In this document: one piece after another, positions 16,269-25,262 of the stretch | Numbering within the stretch: position 1 is the stretch's first letter | How the letters are laid out: the number at the start of each line of letters is the position of its first letter | From: Verrucomicrobiota bacterium | GTDB lineage: Bacteria > Verrucomicrobiota > Verrucomicrobiia > Chthoniobacterales > JAFAMB01 | Direction: 5' to 3' | Assembly (NCBI GenBank): GCA_019236675.1 | Contig: JAFAIO010000019.1 | Coordinates: 1-34,604 of the forward strand | Length of the DNA: 34,604 nucleotides | Translations under genes and position numbers: made by a program | Notes under the pieces: generated by a model | What the model was told of the DNA's origin: nothing | The model's input: the letters and a program-made list of their open reading frames with translations, nothing else | The model's database searches: none

Positions 16269-17168
16269 ATGAGCGCAAATCCCGTTTCTGCTAACCTTTC
16301 CAACCAACAACCTTCTTCCGGCGCGTTCCAGCACGCCGATACCGTGGCCGCCGGCTTCCGTTTCTATTTCTTGTTTCAGGGCGCCGGGTTCCCAGTGATT
16401 CTGCTCTCCGGTTTCCCCGAAAGCTGTTACGCGTGGCGCAAAGTGATCCCCGGCCTAGCCAGTGATTATCGCGTAATCGCCCCCGACCTACCTGGCCAAG
16501 GCGATTCTGATCGCCCGACTGATGGCTATGACACTTCGACAGTCGCGAAACGACTCGATCTCTTTCTCTCCGAGCTCGGCCTGCACCGCTTTCACCTGGT
16601 TGGGCACGACGTCGGCGCCTGGGTCGCCTTTACTTATGCCGCCACCTTTCGCTCCAAAATTGAGACACTCACTCTCATCGACGCCGGCATCCCGGGAATC
16701 AGTCTTCGGCCTGAGATCAGACTACAAGATGCGCGTAATAGTTGGCATTTTCTGTTTCAGCAAGTCCCAGAATTAGCAGAGACCGTGGTTGCCGGGCGCG
16801 AGGGAACCTACATCACGTGGTTTTTCAGAAACAAGGCGGCGCGACCGGACGTTTTCAGCGACGCTGATATCAAGGAATACACTCGAGTCTATTCTGCTCC
16901 CGGGGCCATGGCAGCCAGCTTCAAATACTATCAAGCAGTTCCTGAATCGATGGAACAGAACCGAGCGCTGGCCGCAACAAAGCTCTCGTTCCCGGTTCTG
17001 GCAATAGGAGGTGAGCGAGGCTCTACTCCAAATCTCGGCAACGACCTCTCGCCGATCGCACCGAACACTCGCGGATTAGTGTTTCCCTGCGGCCACTATA
17101 TTCCGGAAGAGGAACCCGACCGATTAGTGCGAGAATTGCGGTCGTTCTTCAAAGCAGTGGGGCGGTAG
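16269..17168 (+). CDS. Alpha/beta hydrolase, epoxide hydrolase-like
   Basis: A 299-residue alpha/beta-fold enzyme. The oxyanion-hole loop is LLSGFPESCYAWRKVI; family members usually have HGFPES or HGWPE. The nucleophile elbow LVGHDVGAW puts Asp (D114) at the catalytic position, as in epoxide hydrolases and haloalkane or fluoroacetate dehalogenases. The terminal His lies in GHYIPEEEP (H276). A cap domain sits between about 135 and 220. It probably hydrolyses an epoxide or a related small ester or halide in the cytosol. The divergent CGNR regulator suggests inducible expression. Confidence 0.9.
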   Translation: MSANPVSANLSNQQPSSGAFQHADTVAAGFRFYFLFQGAGFPVILLSGFPESCYAWRKVIPGLASDYRVIAPDLPGQGDSDRPTDGYDTSTVAKRLDLFLSELGLHRFHLVGHDVGAWVAFTYAATFRSKIETLTLIDAGIPGISLRPEIRLQDARNSWHFLFQQVPELAETVVAGREGTYITWFFRNKAARPDVFSDADIKEYTRVYSAPGAMAASFKYYQAVPESMEQNRALAATKLSFPVLAIGGERGSTPNLGNDLSPIAPNTRGLVFPCGHYIPEEEPDRLVRELRSFFKAVGR

Positions 17169-17180
17169 TACCAAGCACAA

Positions 17181-17487
17181 TGGAGTGATGGAGTATTGGA
17201 GTTATCCGTCACCCAGATCGGAGGGGAGCCGCATTCCGCTGTCTATTACCGCCGGCGTTGTTCGATATATAGCGTTTTCGGTCCGAACCAGGTGTTAGCT
17301 GCGGCTCCCTGGACCGCGTGACCGAATATTAAACGTGCCACGCTAAGCGGCGTGGTACGGCTTCTGGGCGTCGCAGTTGTGGCACAGCAAAAACTTCGCA
17401 CGCACTCTTTGGTCGCACACGCCAGCAACGTAGCAACACTGAATGCAACGCCCCTCCGTTCTGGGTGATGGGCAACTCCATTACTCC
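17181..17487. repeat. Inverted-repeat element between the hydrolase and AKR genes
   Basis: The 37-bp arms 17190-17226 and 17451-17487 are inverted copies with about five mismatches (cores TCACCCAGA and CGGAGGGG). An inner GGGAGCCGC / GCGGCTCCC pair lies at about 17225-17233 and 17302-17310. It fills most of the 355-bp gap (17169-17523). The right arm ends 37 bp before the AKR start codon. No gene is seen inside. Confidence 0.85.
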
Positions 17488-17523
17488 GCCGCGCCGGCCC
17501 ATTTTTGTGCAACAATAGCGAAG

Positions 17524-18489
17524 ATGAAAAACCGTCCCATTCCACACACGAATCTTAACGCATCAGAGCTTTGTCTTGGCACAGCCGAGTTTGGGTCCGC
17601 CGTCGACGAATCGGCGTCCGAAGAAATCCTCAAAACCTATCTTGATGCTGGCGGCAATGTGTTGGACACGGCGGAGATTTACGCAGCATGGCTCCCCAAT
17701 GGGGAGCATCGGAGCGAGACCTTTCTTGGCAACTGGTTACGAAAAAACAAAAATCGGGATCAACTGATCATTTCGACAAAAGGAGCTCATCCGCGGCTCG
17801 ATAGCATGGAAAAACCCCGCATGTCCAAACCTGTCGTCGAGTCCGATCTCAATTCAAGTCTGCAGCGGCTGGGGATCGACTATGCCGACATCTACTGGCT
17901 GCACCGCGATGATCCCACTACACCAGTCGAGGAGATCGTTTTGATGCTCGAAGACTTTCGCAAAGCGGGAAAGATCCGGTACTACGGGTTTTCGAACTGG
18001 ACCGAAGCGCGCACCGAAGCGGCTAGACTGGCGGCAGAGAAATTAGGTGTTCAATCCTGCATCGGGGTTCAAAATCAATGGAGCCTGGCTAAAGCGGACG
18101 CCTCGAAAGGGGATCCGACCTGGGCCTACACGGACGAGTCTTTTGCCCAATGGCATGCACAGAATGACATCGCGGCGTTTCCGTACACGACGCAGGCAAG
18201 CGGTTATTTCCGACGCTTGGAAAATGGTACCCTGGATAAAGGTCCCGAGCTGGTGAGATCGCTGTTCGATAGTCCAGAAAATCGGGAGCGTTATAAACGG
18301 ATCAAGACGATCCAATCGGAAACGGGGCTGAGCACTGGAGCAATTGTATTGGGCTATTTACTCAGCCAACCGTTCCCAATCTTTCCGATCATCGGGCCAA
18401 AGAAAAACTCCGATCTTCACGAATCTTTCGAGGCAACAAAAGCAACGTTGAGCGCGGAGAATCTCGCATTTTTAACTGGCCGGAGCTGA
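17524..18489 (+). CDS. Aldo/keto reductase
   Basis: A 321-residue NADPH-dependent oxidoreductase of the AKR TIM-barrel family, from ATG 17524. An upstream in-frame start would translate the repeat arm. The catalytic tetrad is visible: D48 and Y53 in VLDTAEIY, K86 in LIISTKGAHP and H127 in YWLHRDD. The C-terminal cofactor region PIIGPKKNSDL (IxGxxK/R pattern) is also present. The insertion FRRLENGTLDKG after TTQASGY is typical of the bacterial AKR groups that act on sugars or aldehydes. The exact substrate is unknown. It has no obvious operon partner. Confidence 0.92.
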   Translation: MKNRPIPHTNLNASELCLGTAEFGSAVDESASEEILKTYLDAGGNVLDTAEIYAAWLPNGEHRSETFLGNWLRKNKNRDQLIISTKGAHPRLDSMEKPRMSKPVVESDLNSSLQRLGIDYADIYWLHRDDPTTPVEEIVLMLEDFRKAGKIRYYGFSNWTEARTEAARLAAEKLGVQSCIGVQNQWSLAKADASKGDPTWAYTDESFAQWHAQNDIAAFPYTTQASGYFRRLENGTLDKGPELVRSLFDSPENRERYKRIKTIQSETGLSTGAIVLGYLLSQPFPIFPIIGPKKNSDLHESFEATKATLSAENLAFLTGRS

Positions 18490-18497
18490 AACTTGGT

Positions 18498-18730
18498 CCT
18501 GTAGGGACCTTATGAAAGTAGCCAGGTAATTTATTGCCTGGAATACGTCCCAGAACGAAATCCGTCCCGTAGGGTACGGTAAGATTTAGTTGGCCTACAG
18601 AGTTCCTTCACGCCGCGGGAGGCAAAATTCCGCGCTACTTGATCGTACCGTACCCTAACGGGACGGATCTTCTTATGCACGATTCCAGGCAATAAGTTGC
18701 CTGGCTACTTTCGTTGTGTCCCTACGGGAC
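18498..18730. repeat. Nested inverted repeat with GCCAGGCAATA-type hairpins
   Basis: The outer arms TCCTGTAGGGACC (18498-18510) and TGTCCCTACGGGAC (18717-18730) enclose a GAAAGTAGCCAGGTAAT / CAGGCAATAAGTTGCCTGGC arm pair and a TCCGTCCCGTAGGGTACGGT (18561-18580) arm facing ACCGTACCCTAACGGGACGG (about 18647-18666). It starts nine bases after the AKR stop codon. It is related in style and partly in sequence to the element at 27751-27969. Confidence 0.9.
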
Positions 18731-19092
18731 GGGGTACGGACGAACAAAACGCCGATACCTGTCCGAATCCGTTAGCTGGGAAATGCTAAGAGTCTGGACC
18801 GCGATCATTCACCAAACGATCCCAAAGGTCCGAGACGAACCGTGTACAATTCGACGTCGGTAATCGCGACGTGCGGCCCCTGTCGGACGCCTGCTGATGT
18901 TTTCCAGAAGGTGCGAGCCTCACAACGCCTGCCCCCAGTCTCGGAAAGGATGAGGTTCCGGAAGTGCCTACCGATGCCACGGCAGCCCTGTCTCACAATG
19001 AGACGATCTGTTGTCAGTTTGAGACAAGATCTTAGTCTCGCATTATCCGGACCTACAAAGTTATTCGATTCACATGGAGCCAATCATGGGTT
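18731..19092. other. Gene-free stretch, no recognised feature
   Basis: Within the 871-bp gap before the ADOP permease, this stretch has short reading frames on both strands but none with a known motif, a good ribosome site or a clear coding pattern. The stem CAATGAGACGATCTG / CAGTTTGAGACAAGATC near 18995-19030 is imperfect. It may hold the upstream part of the permease promoter or be gene debris. Confidence 0.4.
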
Positions 19093-19263
19093 CCGTAGGA
19101 GCCAAATCTTTATAGCTTCGCGGTAACGTGCGAGCGGTCAGCTCCGGTAGGAGCGGGATCGAGAGCCATGCCAGGAACACGCCCGTTCCCGATCATATAT
19201 CGCTCCTACGGAGCTAGTCGTTCTCTTTTCACGTTACAAGCTATAAAGATCTGGCTCCTACGG
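19093..19263. repeat. CTCCTACGGAG-type inverted-repeat element
   Basis: The 25-bp arms 19093-19117 and 19239-19263 are inverted copies with one mismatch (core AGCTATAAAGAT next to GGCTCCTACGG). An inner GCTCCGGTAGGAGC / GCTCCTACGGAGC pair sits near 19142-19155 and 19202-19214. It ends about 100 bp before the permease start codon, so it may lie in the leader of that mRNA. Confidence 0.88.
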
Positions 19264-19360
19264 AGCCGTTAAGCCGCATGCGTATCGAACCGGCAACAGG
19301 TGCGTCGGCAATTCCCTTGGCATGTAACCTGCCGCTGAGGGATTAAAAATCCCCAGAACA

Positions 19361-21793
19361 ATGCGCGGTCTCTTAGCGTCTGTCAGATACACGATCCGGC
19401 TACTGCTCAAGTCGCCGACATTCACCGTCATCGCAGTCCTGATCCTCGGCGTCGGAATCGGCGCCAATACGGCAATCTTCAGTCTGGTCGATGCCGTAGT
19501 ATTGAATCCGCTGCCATTCCCGCAGCCTGACCGTCTGGTCAGCGTTGTTCATACCACCAATGAGCTCAGTGACCTTGGCGTCGATCTGCCCGATTATGTG
19601 GACTTCCGCACCGCTCAACAAAGCTTCGATGAACTCGCCGCGGCTGGTGAAGATTTCCTGGATTTGAGCGATTCTGCCGGCCCTCAAAGACTTAACATTG
19701 GCTTCGTATCTGCAAGTCTATTCAGCCTCACAGGTCGACCTTTTGTCATTGGACGCCCGTTCACTGACCAGGAGGACAGGTTTGGCGGCCCGCTCTTGGT
19801 GGTTTTGACGGAGCGTTTCTGGCGCAGTCACTTTCAATCGGATCTGAAAGTCCTAGGGCAGAATATGACTTTGAGCGGGCGCAGCTATGAGATTATCGGA
19901 GTCTGCGCAAACCAAGTCGATGATTGGGGCATCGATTCACCGCAGCTCTATGTGCCGGTTCATTCACTCGCAGGAGCCGATGACCCGGTTATGCGCCGAG
20001 ACCACCATTTTCTAGGTTGCTATGGACGCTTGAAGTCGGGGGTTACCTTGGATCAGGCGGGAAAGGATCTAGCTCGGATCGAACGCACTTTGCAGAAGCG
20101 ATATCCTGAGATGAATCAAGGCTACGGCGTCCGACTGATGCCGCTGCTCGATTCGATGGTGGTAGATGCTGTCTCCAATCTTTGGTTTCTGGGCGCTTCC
20201 GTCGCCTGTCTTCTAGTGATTGCCGTCGCGAATGTAGCGAATCTGCTTTTCTGTCGGGCTGTAGAGCGGCGGAAAGAGACGGTCATTCGTCGGACGCTGG
20301 GTGCCACTCGCTGGGCTTTGGCCGGCGACGCCTTGCTGGAGAGCTTGATACTTTCCCTATTCGGCGCGGCCATCGGCTGGTTGGTTGCGCTTGGTTTGAT
20401 TGGATTAATCAAGGAGGTTGGGCTGCAAGAGAGTATCGCGCGGGTGGATCAGGTGTCTTTTGGTGGTCCTACGTTGACGGTCTTCGCCGGAATCACCGGC
20501 CTGGTATCGTTGCTCACTGGCTCGCTCTCAGCTTTGAAGGCGGCTAGCGCCGGCACCGGTTTAAAAGGCCTGCCCAATCGCACCGGCACCGCCGGACGCG
20601 AACGACAACGGACACAGCGTATCTTGGTCATCGGGCAGGTGGCTTTGTCGTGTGTGTTACTAACTACCGCCGCGTTGTTGGTGCGGAGTTTCGTAGCTGC
20701 GCAAAATCGGCCGCTCGGTTTTAATCCCGAACACCTAGTTGCGGCAGAGGTCTCGTTGACTAGTCGAAAGTATGATGACCTCGGCCAGATCAGAAAATTC
20801 TTCGATGCGGTTCTAGACCGAATGCGACTGTTACCGGGCGTCACGGACGTGAGTATGGACGACGATCTACCGTTCGTACTCGAATGGGGCGATTGGGATC
20901 CTTTTTTTCTACCTGGACAGTCGAGAGCTGAACCGGGACGCGCGCCGACCGTGGCCGCGCAAAGCGTTTCTTCGGACTATCTCCACACCCTGCAAATCCC
21001 TTTATTACGAGGACGAGACTTCAACGCCGAAGATACTGCCACCAGCCAGCCGGTCGTCATTATTAATGAAGCGTTGGCGTCGCGCTATTTTCCAAACGAG
21101 AACCCGATCGGTAAACCGATAATAATCTATGCATTGCACGCAGCTAACGTGTCCTGCACCGTCGTGGGAGTGGCTGGTAACGTTCTTTACGCTAGCCCAG
21201 ATAGTCACCACCCTGCATTCGACAGCTATTTTCCTTATAACCAGCGGCCTTTGAATAACGAAGTGCTAGTCCTCCGCACCTTGAGTGATGTTGCCACGCT
21301 AGCCCCGGCAATTCGCAAAATTGTTGCCTCTGTCGACCCCGATGTCCCAATCGGGAAGATCACGACTTTCAACCATTTGATCGCTGCGAGGTTTACTAGT
21401 CGGCAGACGGGCATGCTTTTAGTAAGCGCATTCTCTGCGGCGGCTCTCTTCCTGTCTGCTATCGGGATCTATGGCACGCTAGCATATACCGTAATGCATA
21501 GAACCCGAGAGCTAGGCATCCGAGTTTCGTTAGGGTCCACTTCGCTGGGAATTCTGAACCTGGTTCTGCGCGATGGCCTTCAGGTGGTTGGGATCGGCCT
21601 TCTAGCCGGCGTGTTGGTTGCGTTCGGTGTGGCTGGTTTCCTTCAAAGTGCCTTGTATGGCGTCTCCGCGCGTGACCCAATCGCGATGGGTACAGGAATC
21701 GTCGTGCTCGCGGTAGCCGGCTTCATTGCTTGTCTGTTGCCTGCGCTTCGCGCCTCGCGCGTTGACCCGACTGCGGTGCTGCGTTCTGAATGA
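19361..21793 (+). CDS. ADOP-type (MacB/FtsX) ABC transporter permease
   Basis: An 810-residue inner-membrane protein with two fused MacB-PCD plus FtsX halves. The first half has the helix [20 protein letters not shown], a periplasmic MacB-PCD domain (about 50-245) and FtsX helices (about 270-400). The second half has [20 protein letters not shown], a second periplasmic domain (about 440-670) and the final helices. The end [14 protein letters not shown] is the usual C-terminal signature of acidobacterial-type duplicated orphan permeases. No ATPase gene lies beside it, as is common for this family. The role is unknown; MacB relatives export peptides or lipid-linked molecules. It is convergent with the glycoside hydrolase gene. 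Confidence 0.92.
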   Translation: MRGLLASVRYTIRLLLKSPTFTVIAVLILGVGIGANTAIFSLVDAVVLNPLPFPQPDRLVSVVHTTNELSDLGVDLPDYVDFRTAQQSFDELAAAGEDFLDLSDSAGPQRLNIGFVSASLFSLTGRPFVIGRPFTDQEDRFGGPLLVVLTERFWRSHFQSDLKVLGQNMTLSGRSYEIIGVCANQVDDWGIDSPQLYVPVHSLAGADDPVMRRDHHFLGCYGRLKSGVTLDQAGKDLARIERTLQKRYPEMNQGYGVRLMPLLDSMVVDAVSNLWFLGASVACLLVIAVANVANLLFCRAVERRKETVIRRTLGATRWALAGDALLESLILSLFGAAIGWLVALGLIGLIKEVGLQESIARVDQVSFGGPTLTVFAGITGLVSLLTGSLSALKAASAGTGLKGLPNRTGTAGRERQRTQRILVIGQVALSCVLLTTAALLVRSFVAAQNRPLGFNPEHLVAAEVSLTSRKYDDLGQIRKFFDAVLDRMRLLPGVTDVSMDDDLPFVLEWGDWDPFFLPGQSRAEPGRAPTVAAQSVSSDYLHTLQIPLLRGRDFNAEDTATSQPVVIINEALASRYFPNENPIGKPIIIYALHAANVSCTVVGVAGNVLYASPDSHHPAFDSYFPYNQRPLNNEVLVLRTLSDVATLAPAIRKIVASVDPDVPIGKITTFNHLIAARFTSRQTGMLLVSAFSAAALFLSAIGIYGTLAYTVMHRTRELGIRVSLGSTSLGILNLVLRDGLQVVGIGLLAGVLVAFGVAGFLQSALYGVSARDPIAMGTGIVVLAVAGFIACLLPALRASRVDPTAVLRSE

Positions 21794-21802
21794 CGCCGAA
21801 TG

Positions 21803-22066
21803 CCGCGAAGCGGTTCCCGATTGAAGCCCGGGGGCTTTAGTCCTGGGTTAGCCGGTCGGCGCAAGCGCCCTGAAAGTGGCGTCCGAACGAAGATCTGTGT
21901 TCAGGATTGCCGTGTTAGCTCGATCTGTTGGAGCGCCTGGTCATATCGATAGTTATTTCCTAAAGCTCCGACCTCGGGCGCCACTTTCAGGGCGCTTGCC
22001 GTGGCTAACTAACCCAGGGCTAAAGCCGGCTAAAGCCCTGGGCTGTACTCTACAACCGCTTCGCGG
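21803..22066. repeat. Nested inverted repeat between the permease and glycoside hydrolase genes
   Basis: The outer arms CCGCGAAGCGGTT (21803-21815) and AACCGCTTCGCGG (22054-22066) are exact. Inside are CCCGGGGGCTTTAGTCCTGG / CCAGGGCTAAAG-type arms and a perfect 21-bp pair (21861-21881 and 21979-21999, core GCGCCCTGAAAGTGG). It fills the 292-bp convergent gap and ends about 20 bp before the hydrolase stop codon. Confidence 0.92.
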
Positions 22067-22085
22067 TAGAGCTTTTGTAGCAGCC

Positions 22086-24329
22086 CTACTGGTTCGGATT
22101 GGAGACAATCTGGATTCTTCCTCTGCGAGCTGGACTCATCCAATATAAATGCATGCTCGCCGGTCCAGTTGAGCTGTGGGTGTATTCAACGGTAACCGGA
22201 ACAGGTTGGTTTGGAGTTAACTTATATTGACCACTGATGGTTGCTAGCCCCGGCGACGGTTTGTTGATGACTTCCGTCGTCCCAATCCAGACGCGAGCGA
22301 CGTCGTCGGAGGTGAGAAAGAAGATAAAGGGTTCTCCGCCAAAGCCAGCACTCTGGCCGGCCTCAACATCTTCAATTTCACCGGTCCAACGAATCCCGTA
22401 ACCGGTGGACGGAAGTCCCGCGGAGGCGTCGGGTGAGTTGGTACCTTGGTGGGTGTCGAGATCAAAGCTGAGCGCCGGTGTAATCGAGGTTTTGACCGGA
22501 GTCCCTGTAAGCGTTGTATTATTGTAATAGCTCACGTTTAGCACGGGTAAGCTATTGTAGCCGTTGCCGGTAATAGCTTGGACTTCGGACGTCTGCCAAG
22601 GATGCCCATCTGGATAGATTGTCCCTTGGAAAGGAGTAGCCGGTTCGACGGTAGCCGGATCGGTACGGGTTTGTCCCCAGTGGAACCGGGTGTTGGTATC
22701 ACCAATCATTAACTCCCAAACGAGAAAACCGGTCTTACCGCCATAATTGCTAACCACGCCAGCCATGGTCATAGGGAAAGCGTATCCCCAGGCGTCGTTG
22801 AATCCTCGTTCCAAGGTTTCCGAGTTTAACGCGTTGACGTCACTGCCATTTATCGGAGCGCCATAACCCCCATAAGGATGGAACGCGTAGAAGTCGGAGA
22901 AATAGGTTCCTTCATCCTCTTGCACCTGCGGAGAATTGATCGGCTGAGTTGCGCCGGCGGCCAGGATGGCCATACGCCCATCGTTCATCAGTTGGGCACG
23001 TCTCTCTTGCATTGAACCATCGCCGCTACAGCCGGGCTCATTCATAATTTCCCAATAGAGTATTCTCGGGTCGTTCCGGTAAACCGAGGCGAAGTCGGTA
23101 ATATAGTTTTGGAGACTGGTTTTGTAGGTCGTGCTGTCGGAGCTCGAGATCGGGTTGAAATAATTCTGTTCGACTGGATGACCCGGGGACTCCACCCACT
23201 CACTGTTGTGTACACCCCATACTGGTGGGGGCTGTGGACCCGGAGCTGGATCATAGTTCCAACAGTCGTCGTAAAAAATCGGGGCAACTTTCAAGCCGTG
23301 GTTGGTGGCGATCTGCAGCAGATTCTCGAACTTGCTCAGCAGGCCGACTCGGTCCGCCAACCAACTGAAATAGTGGAGATACACGGTAATCGTGTTCATC
23401 CCGTAGGCTTCGGCATATCGCAATTCGCGATCGACCTCCACGGGATCGTAATTGTTCCAAAAATCGATGGCGTTATCTGCGCTATACGGGTTGTAAACAG
23501 CACCGACGATCTTGGAGAAGTCGTAAACGGGCGAGGTCACCTTCGGATAGGTGTTGATCGTAATGTTACTGGCACTCATGCTCGGGCCAAACCGGCGAAC
23601 ACCAAACCAGCCGGCCAGGAATGCGGGCTTCAAGTTGTTGGTCGCATCGTTGATGCTAAGGACCTGCACATTATCGAGGTAGACCAGGAGCGCATTTCCC
23701 TGAGTCGCCACTTTCAAGTGGTGCGTGCTTCCCGGAGTGATACCGGCGACCGGATACTCAATGAAATTGGTCCAGCTATAATCTTCGCGGCCGACCACGA
23801 GTTGATTCCCGCTAACATCGAGCCCAATATAGTAACCCGTCAGAGTGTCAAAACCGCCGGCTGATGGGTTGGTTACATGCACGATGAAGCCGGCATTTCC
23901 CGTATCTCCGGGCGCCGACGAACCGACCGTTACATCCGCCTCATAAGAGGCAGTATCATACGCGTTGGCTAGAGCGACCGCCTTGTCTCCCAGTCCGGTA
24001 CTGCCATTCGGTTGGGGCGGAATCAATATCGTCTCCGGAGTAGAGCCCTGTTGCCAACCTTGGGTCGTACCGGAGGACACAAAAGGAGTGAAGTCACTGA
24101 ATTTCAGCGTAACCGTGCATAGAGGCTGTGGCGGCTTTGGAGGAACGTATGGCGGAAGATTTTTGGTTGGATCCGAAATGACCAAATTAGGTGGCGGCGC
24201 CTTTAGACCAAGGACGACCGCGGATGGCGGCGGGGCGTTGTCGCCAAATAGTGTGTGCGTGGTCACCCCGCTTCCGATCACCAAAGTGAGCAGGAAGCAA
24301 CGGGATGCGGTGACAGTGGGCATCTTCAT
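22086..24329 (-). CDS. Secreted clan GH-A-like glycoside hydrolase with PA14-like C-terminus
   Basis: A 747-residue exported protein from ATG 24329; ATG 24323 is equally possible. A longer frame would add 39 Cys/Arg-rich residues ahead of the signal peptide. Order: signal peptide (ASRCFLLTLVIGSGVTTHTL); proline-rich linker (about 30-70); a jelly-roll, LamG-like module (about 72-260, with AGFIVHVTN and YYIGLDVSGNQLVV); a TIM-barrel hydrolase (about 270-585); and a PA14-like module (about 605-745, with GIRWTGEIE and FFLTSDDVARVWIG). YWEIMNEPG supplies the acid/base Glu (E431) and GFLVWELM the probable nucleophile (E539), as in clan GH-A cellulase-fold enzymes. It probably cuts a plant or microbial polysaccharide outside the cytoplasm. 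The GH family and substrate are not certain. Confidence 0.87.
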   Translation of the reverse strand: MKMPTVTASRCFLLTLVIGSGVTTHTLFGDNAPPPSAVVLGLKAPPPNLVISDPTKNLPPYVPPKPPQPLCTVTLKFSDFTPFVSSGTTQGWQQGSTPETILIPPQPNGSTGLGDKAVALANAYDTASYEADVTVGSSAPGDTGNAGFIVHVTNPSAGGFDTLTGYYIGLDVSGNQLVVGREDYSWTNFIEYPVAGITPGSTHHLKVATQGNALLVYLDNVQVLSINDATNNLKPAFLAGWFGVRRFGPSMSASNITINTYPKVTSPVYDFSKIVGAVYNPYSADNAIDFWNNYDPVEVDRELRYAEAYGMNTITVYLHYFSWLADRVGLLSKFENLLQIATNHGLKVAPIFYDDCWNYDPAPGPQPPPVWGVHNSEWVESPGHPVEQNYFNPISSSDSTTYKTSLQNYITDFASVYRNDPRILYWEIMNEPGCSGDGSMQERRAQLMNDGRMAILAAGATQPINSPQVQEDEGTYFSDFYAFHPYGGYGAPINGSDVNALNSETLERGFNDAWGYAFPMTMAGVVSNYGGKTGFLVWELMIGDTNTRFHWGQTRTDPATVEPATPFQGTIYPDGHPWQTSEVQAITGNGYNSLPVLNVSYYNNTTLTGTPVKTSITPALSFDLDTHQGTNSPDASAGLPSTGYGIRWTGEIEDVEAGQSAGFGGEPFIFFLTSDDVARVWIGTTEVINKPSPGLATISGQYKLTPNQPVPVTVEYTHSSTGPASMHLYWMSPARRGRIQIVSNPNQ

Positions 24330-24771
24330 AGGAGGGAGGCTCTTGCAAAATGTCCTTAGCTCCTTCGCGTTGCAGGTTAGGGAGACGATGCAGCCTGCAG
24401 GAGGCAATCGCTTTAGCAGGCGACAGCAACGGCACCGTCTCTTCACCCGCGGCAGGAGTTAGACCTGAGCTGAGGACACCTCCTGCGTACGCGCGGCGGA
24501 GTAGATTCATTCTCTGGGGGACGTTGGTCCAGAGAAGGAGACGAAACCGGATCGATCCCTCCATGGACCGGCTAATTTTATGCACGTTCGTCGTGAACGC
24601 TCACTAACTCGTCCTCTTTTTTCGCCGTATTCGCAAACTGAATTTTGCGAATCTTCTGGCTGAGACTCGCTGCCGATGTGGCAGCGTCAGCTTCGCAACC
24701 GGTCGCTGCGAAGCTGGATTAACCTGCTGACTTTCAAGATCGATCGGGAGAAATCCCGTGTTCAACTCTCA
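24330..24771. other. 442-bp gap with two hairpins, no gene seen
   Basis: The stretch lies upstream of the glycoside hydrolase gene. It contains ATTCGCAAA-CTGAAT-TTTGCGAAT (24629-24652) and the stem CAGCTTCGC / GCGAAGCTG (24688-24696 and 24708-24716). Neither has a following T-run, so they could be operators, processing sites or a weak terminator for the small gene at 24772. No further feature is supported. Confidence 0.45.
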
Positions 24772-24969
24772 TTAAGTGTTTGAAGCCAACGAGATCGGTT
24801 GCCGTCGCTTACCGAATATTTGCTCAAAGAAAGCGACCGATATTCGATTTAGCTCTTCCGCAGTCGCCTCAGAATCGACTCGATCGGCCAGCTGCTCGGT
24901 TCGCTTTAGGTGCTCTTTGTATATTTCCTGACGTACCCGGTATTCCTTCCAACGTAATGATTCACTCAT
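24772..24969 (-). CDS. Small charged helical protein, unknown
   Basis: A 65-residue protein from ATG 24969, with AAAGGGA eight bases upstream as a ribosome site. The sequence MSESLRWKEYRVRQEIYKEH is followed by DRVDSEATAEELNRISVAFF. It looks like two amphipathic helices, with no signal or membrane segment. Small size and upstream dyads suggest a DNA-binding antitoxin or regulator, but there is no family match I can name. A longer TTG-started frame (to 25101) would read through the dyads and is less likely. Confidence 0.5.
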   Translation of the reverse strand: MSESLRWKEYRVRQEIYKEHLKRTEQLADRVDSEATAEELNRISVAFFEQIFGKRRQPISLASNT

Positions 24970-25054
24970 AAACAAATCCCTTTCTGCATGCCGAGCTGCC
25001 AACCCGTCTTCATTGATCCAATGAAGATCGAATCGACGGACGTTTTGCATGCAA

Positions 25055-25102
25055 GCAAGTACTTGCACGCCATCCGATCGATTGCAAGCGATTACTTGCA
25101 AT
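25055..25102. promoter_or_regulatory. Two adjacent GCAAG/CTTGC dyads
   Basis: GCAAGTACTTGC (25055-25066) is a perfect palindrome. ATTGCAAG (25081-25088) faces CTTGCAAT (25095-25102) with a six-base spacer. Both use the half-site GCAAG, and the centres are about 31 bp, three helix turns, apart. They lie 86-133 bp upstream of the small ORF at 24969 and in the divergent gap to the DUF1643 gene. This fits cooperative binding of a dimeric regulator. Confidence 0.55.
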
Positions 25103-25130
25103 TACGGGGGTCTTTTCTGCTCTATTTGAT

Positions 25131-25153
25131 GACGTGTCGTTTCGCTACACGTC
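25131..25153. terminator. Short hairpin, possible terminator
   Basis: GACGTGT (25131-25137) pairs with ACACGTC (25147-25153) around a nine-base loop and is followed by TTTA. The T-run is short, and the site is in a divergent gap, so it may instead be a protein-binding dyad. Bases 25183-25240 hold a remnant of repeat arms (CTCAGGGTTAAAACCTTGGG, CCGCTTCGCGG) like those at 11838-11854 and 22054-22066. Confidence 0.3.
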
Positions 25154-25262
25154 TTTAGGGCACACTTCCGATGCGCGGAACTCAGGGTTAAAACCTTGGG
25201 CTAGGATCCGTCACCGCTTCGCGGCAGATGATTCATTCTGGCGTATGATCTGAACGCTCCCA

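Noticed and set aside
17246-17545. Minus-strand frame of 99 codons upstream of the aldo/keto reductase
   Set aside because: It covers the inverted-repeat element and its composition follows the repeat.
18786-19083. Minus-strand frames of 64 and 92 codons in the gap before the permease
   Set aside because: No motif, no good ribosome site, and competing frames on the other strand; not enough to call a gene or a pseudogene.
21803-22066. Rho-independent terminator for the permease or hydrolase gene
   Set aside because: The structure is a long nested palindrome without a T-run, so it was recorded as a repeat element; a terminator role remains possible but is not shown.
23109-23864. Plus-strand open frame of 251 codons inside the glycoside hydrolase gene
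   Set aside because: It lies wholly antisense to a gene with clear domains and catalytic motifs, and shows no family motif of its own.
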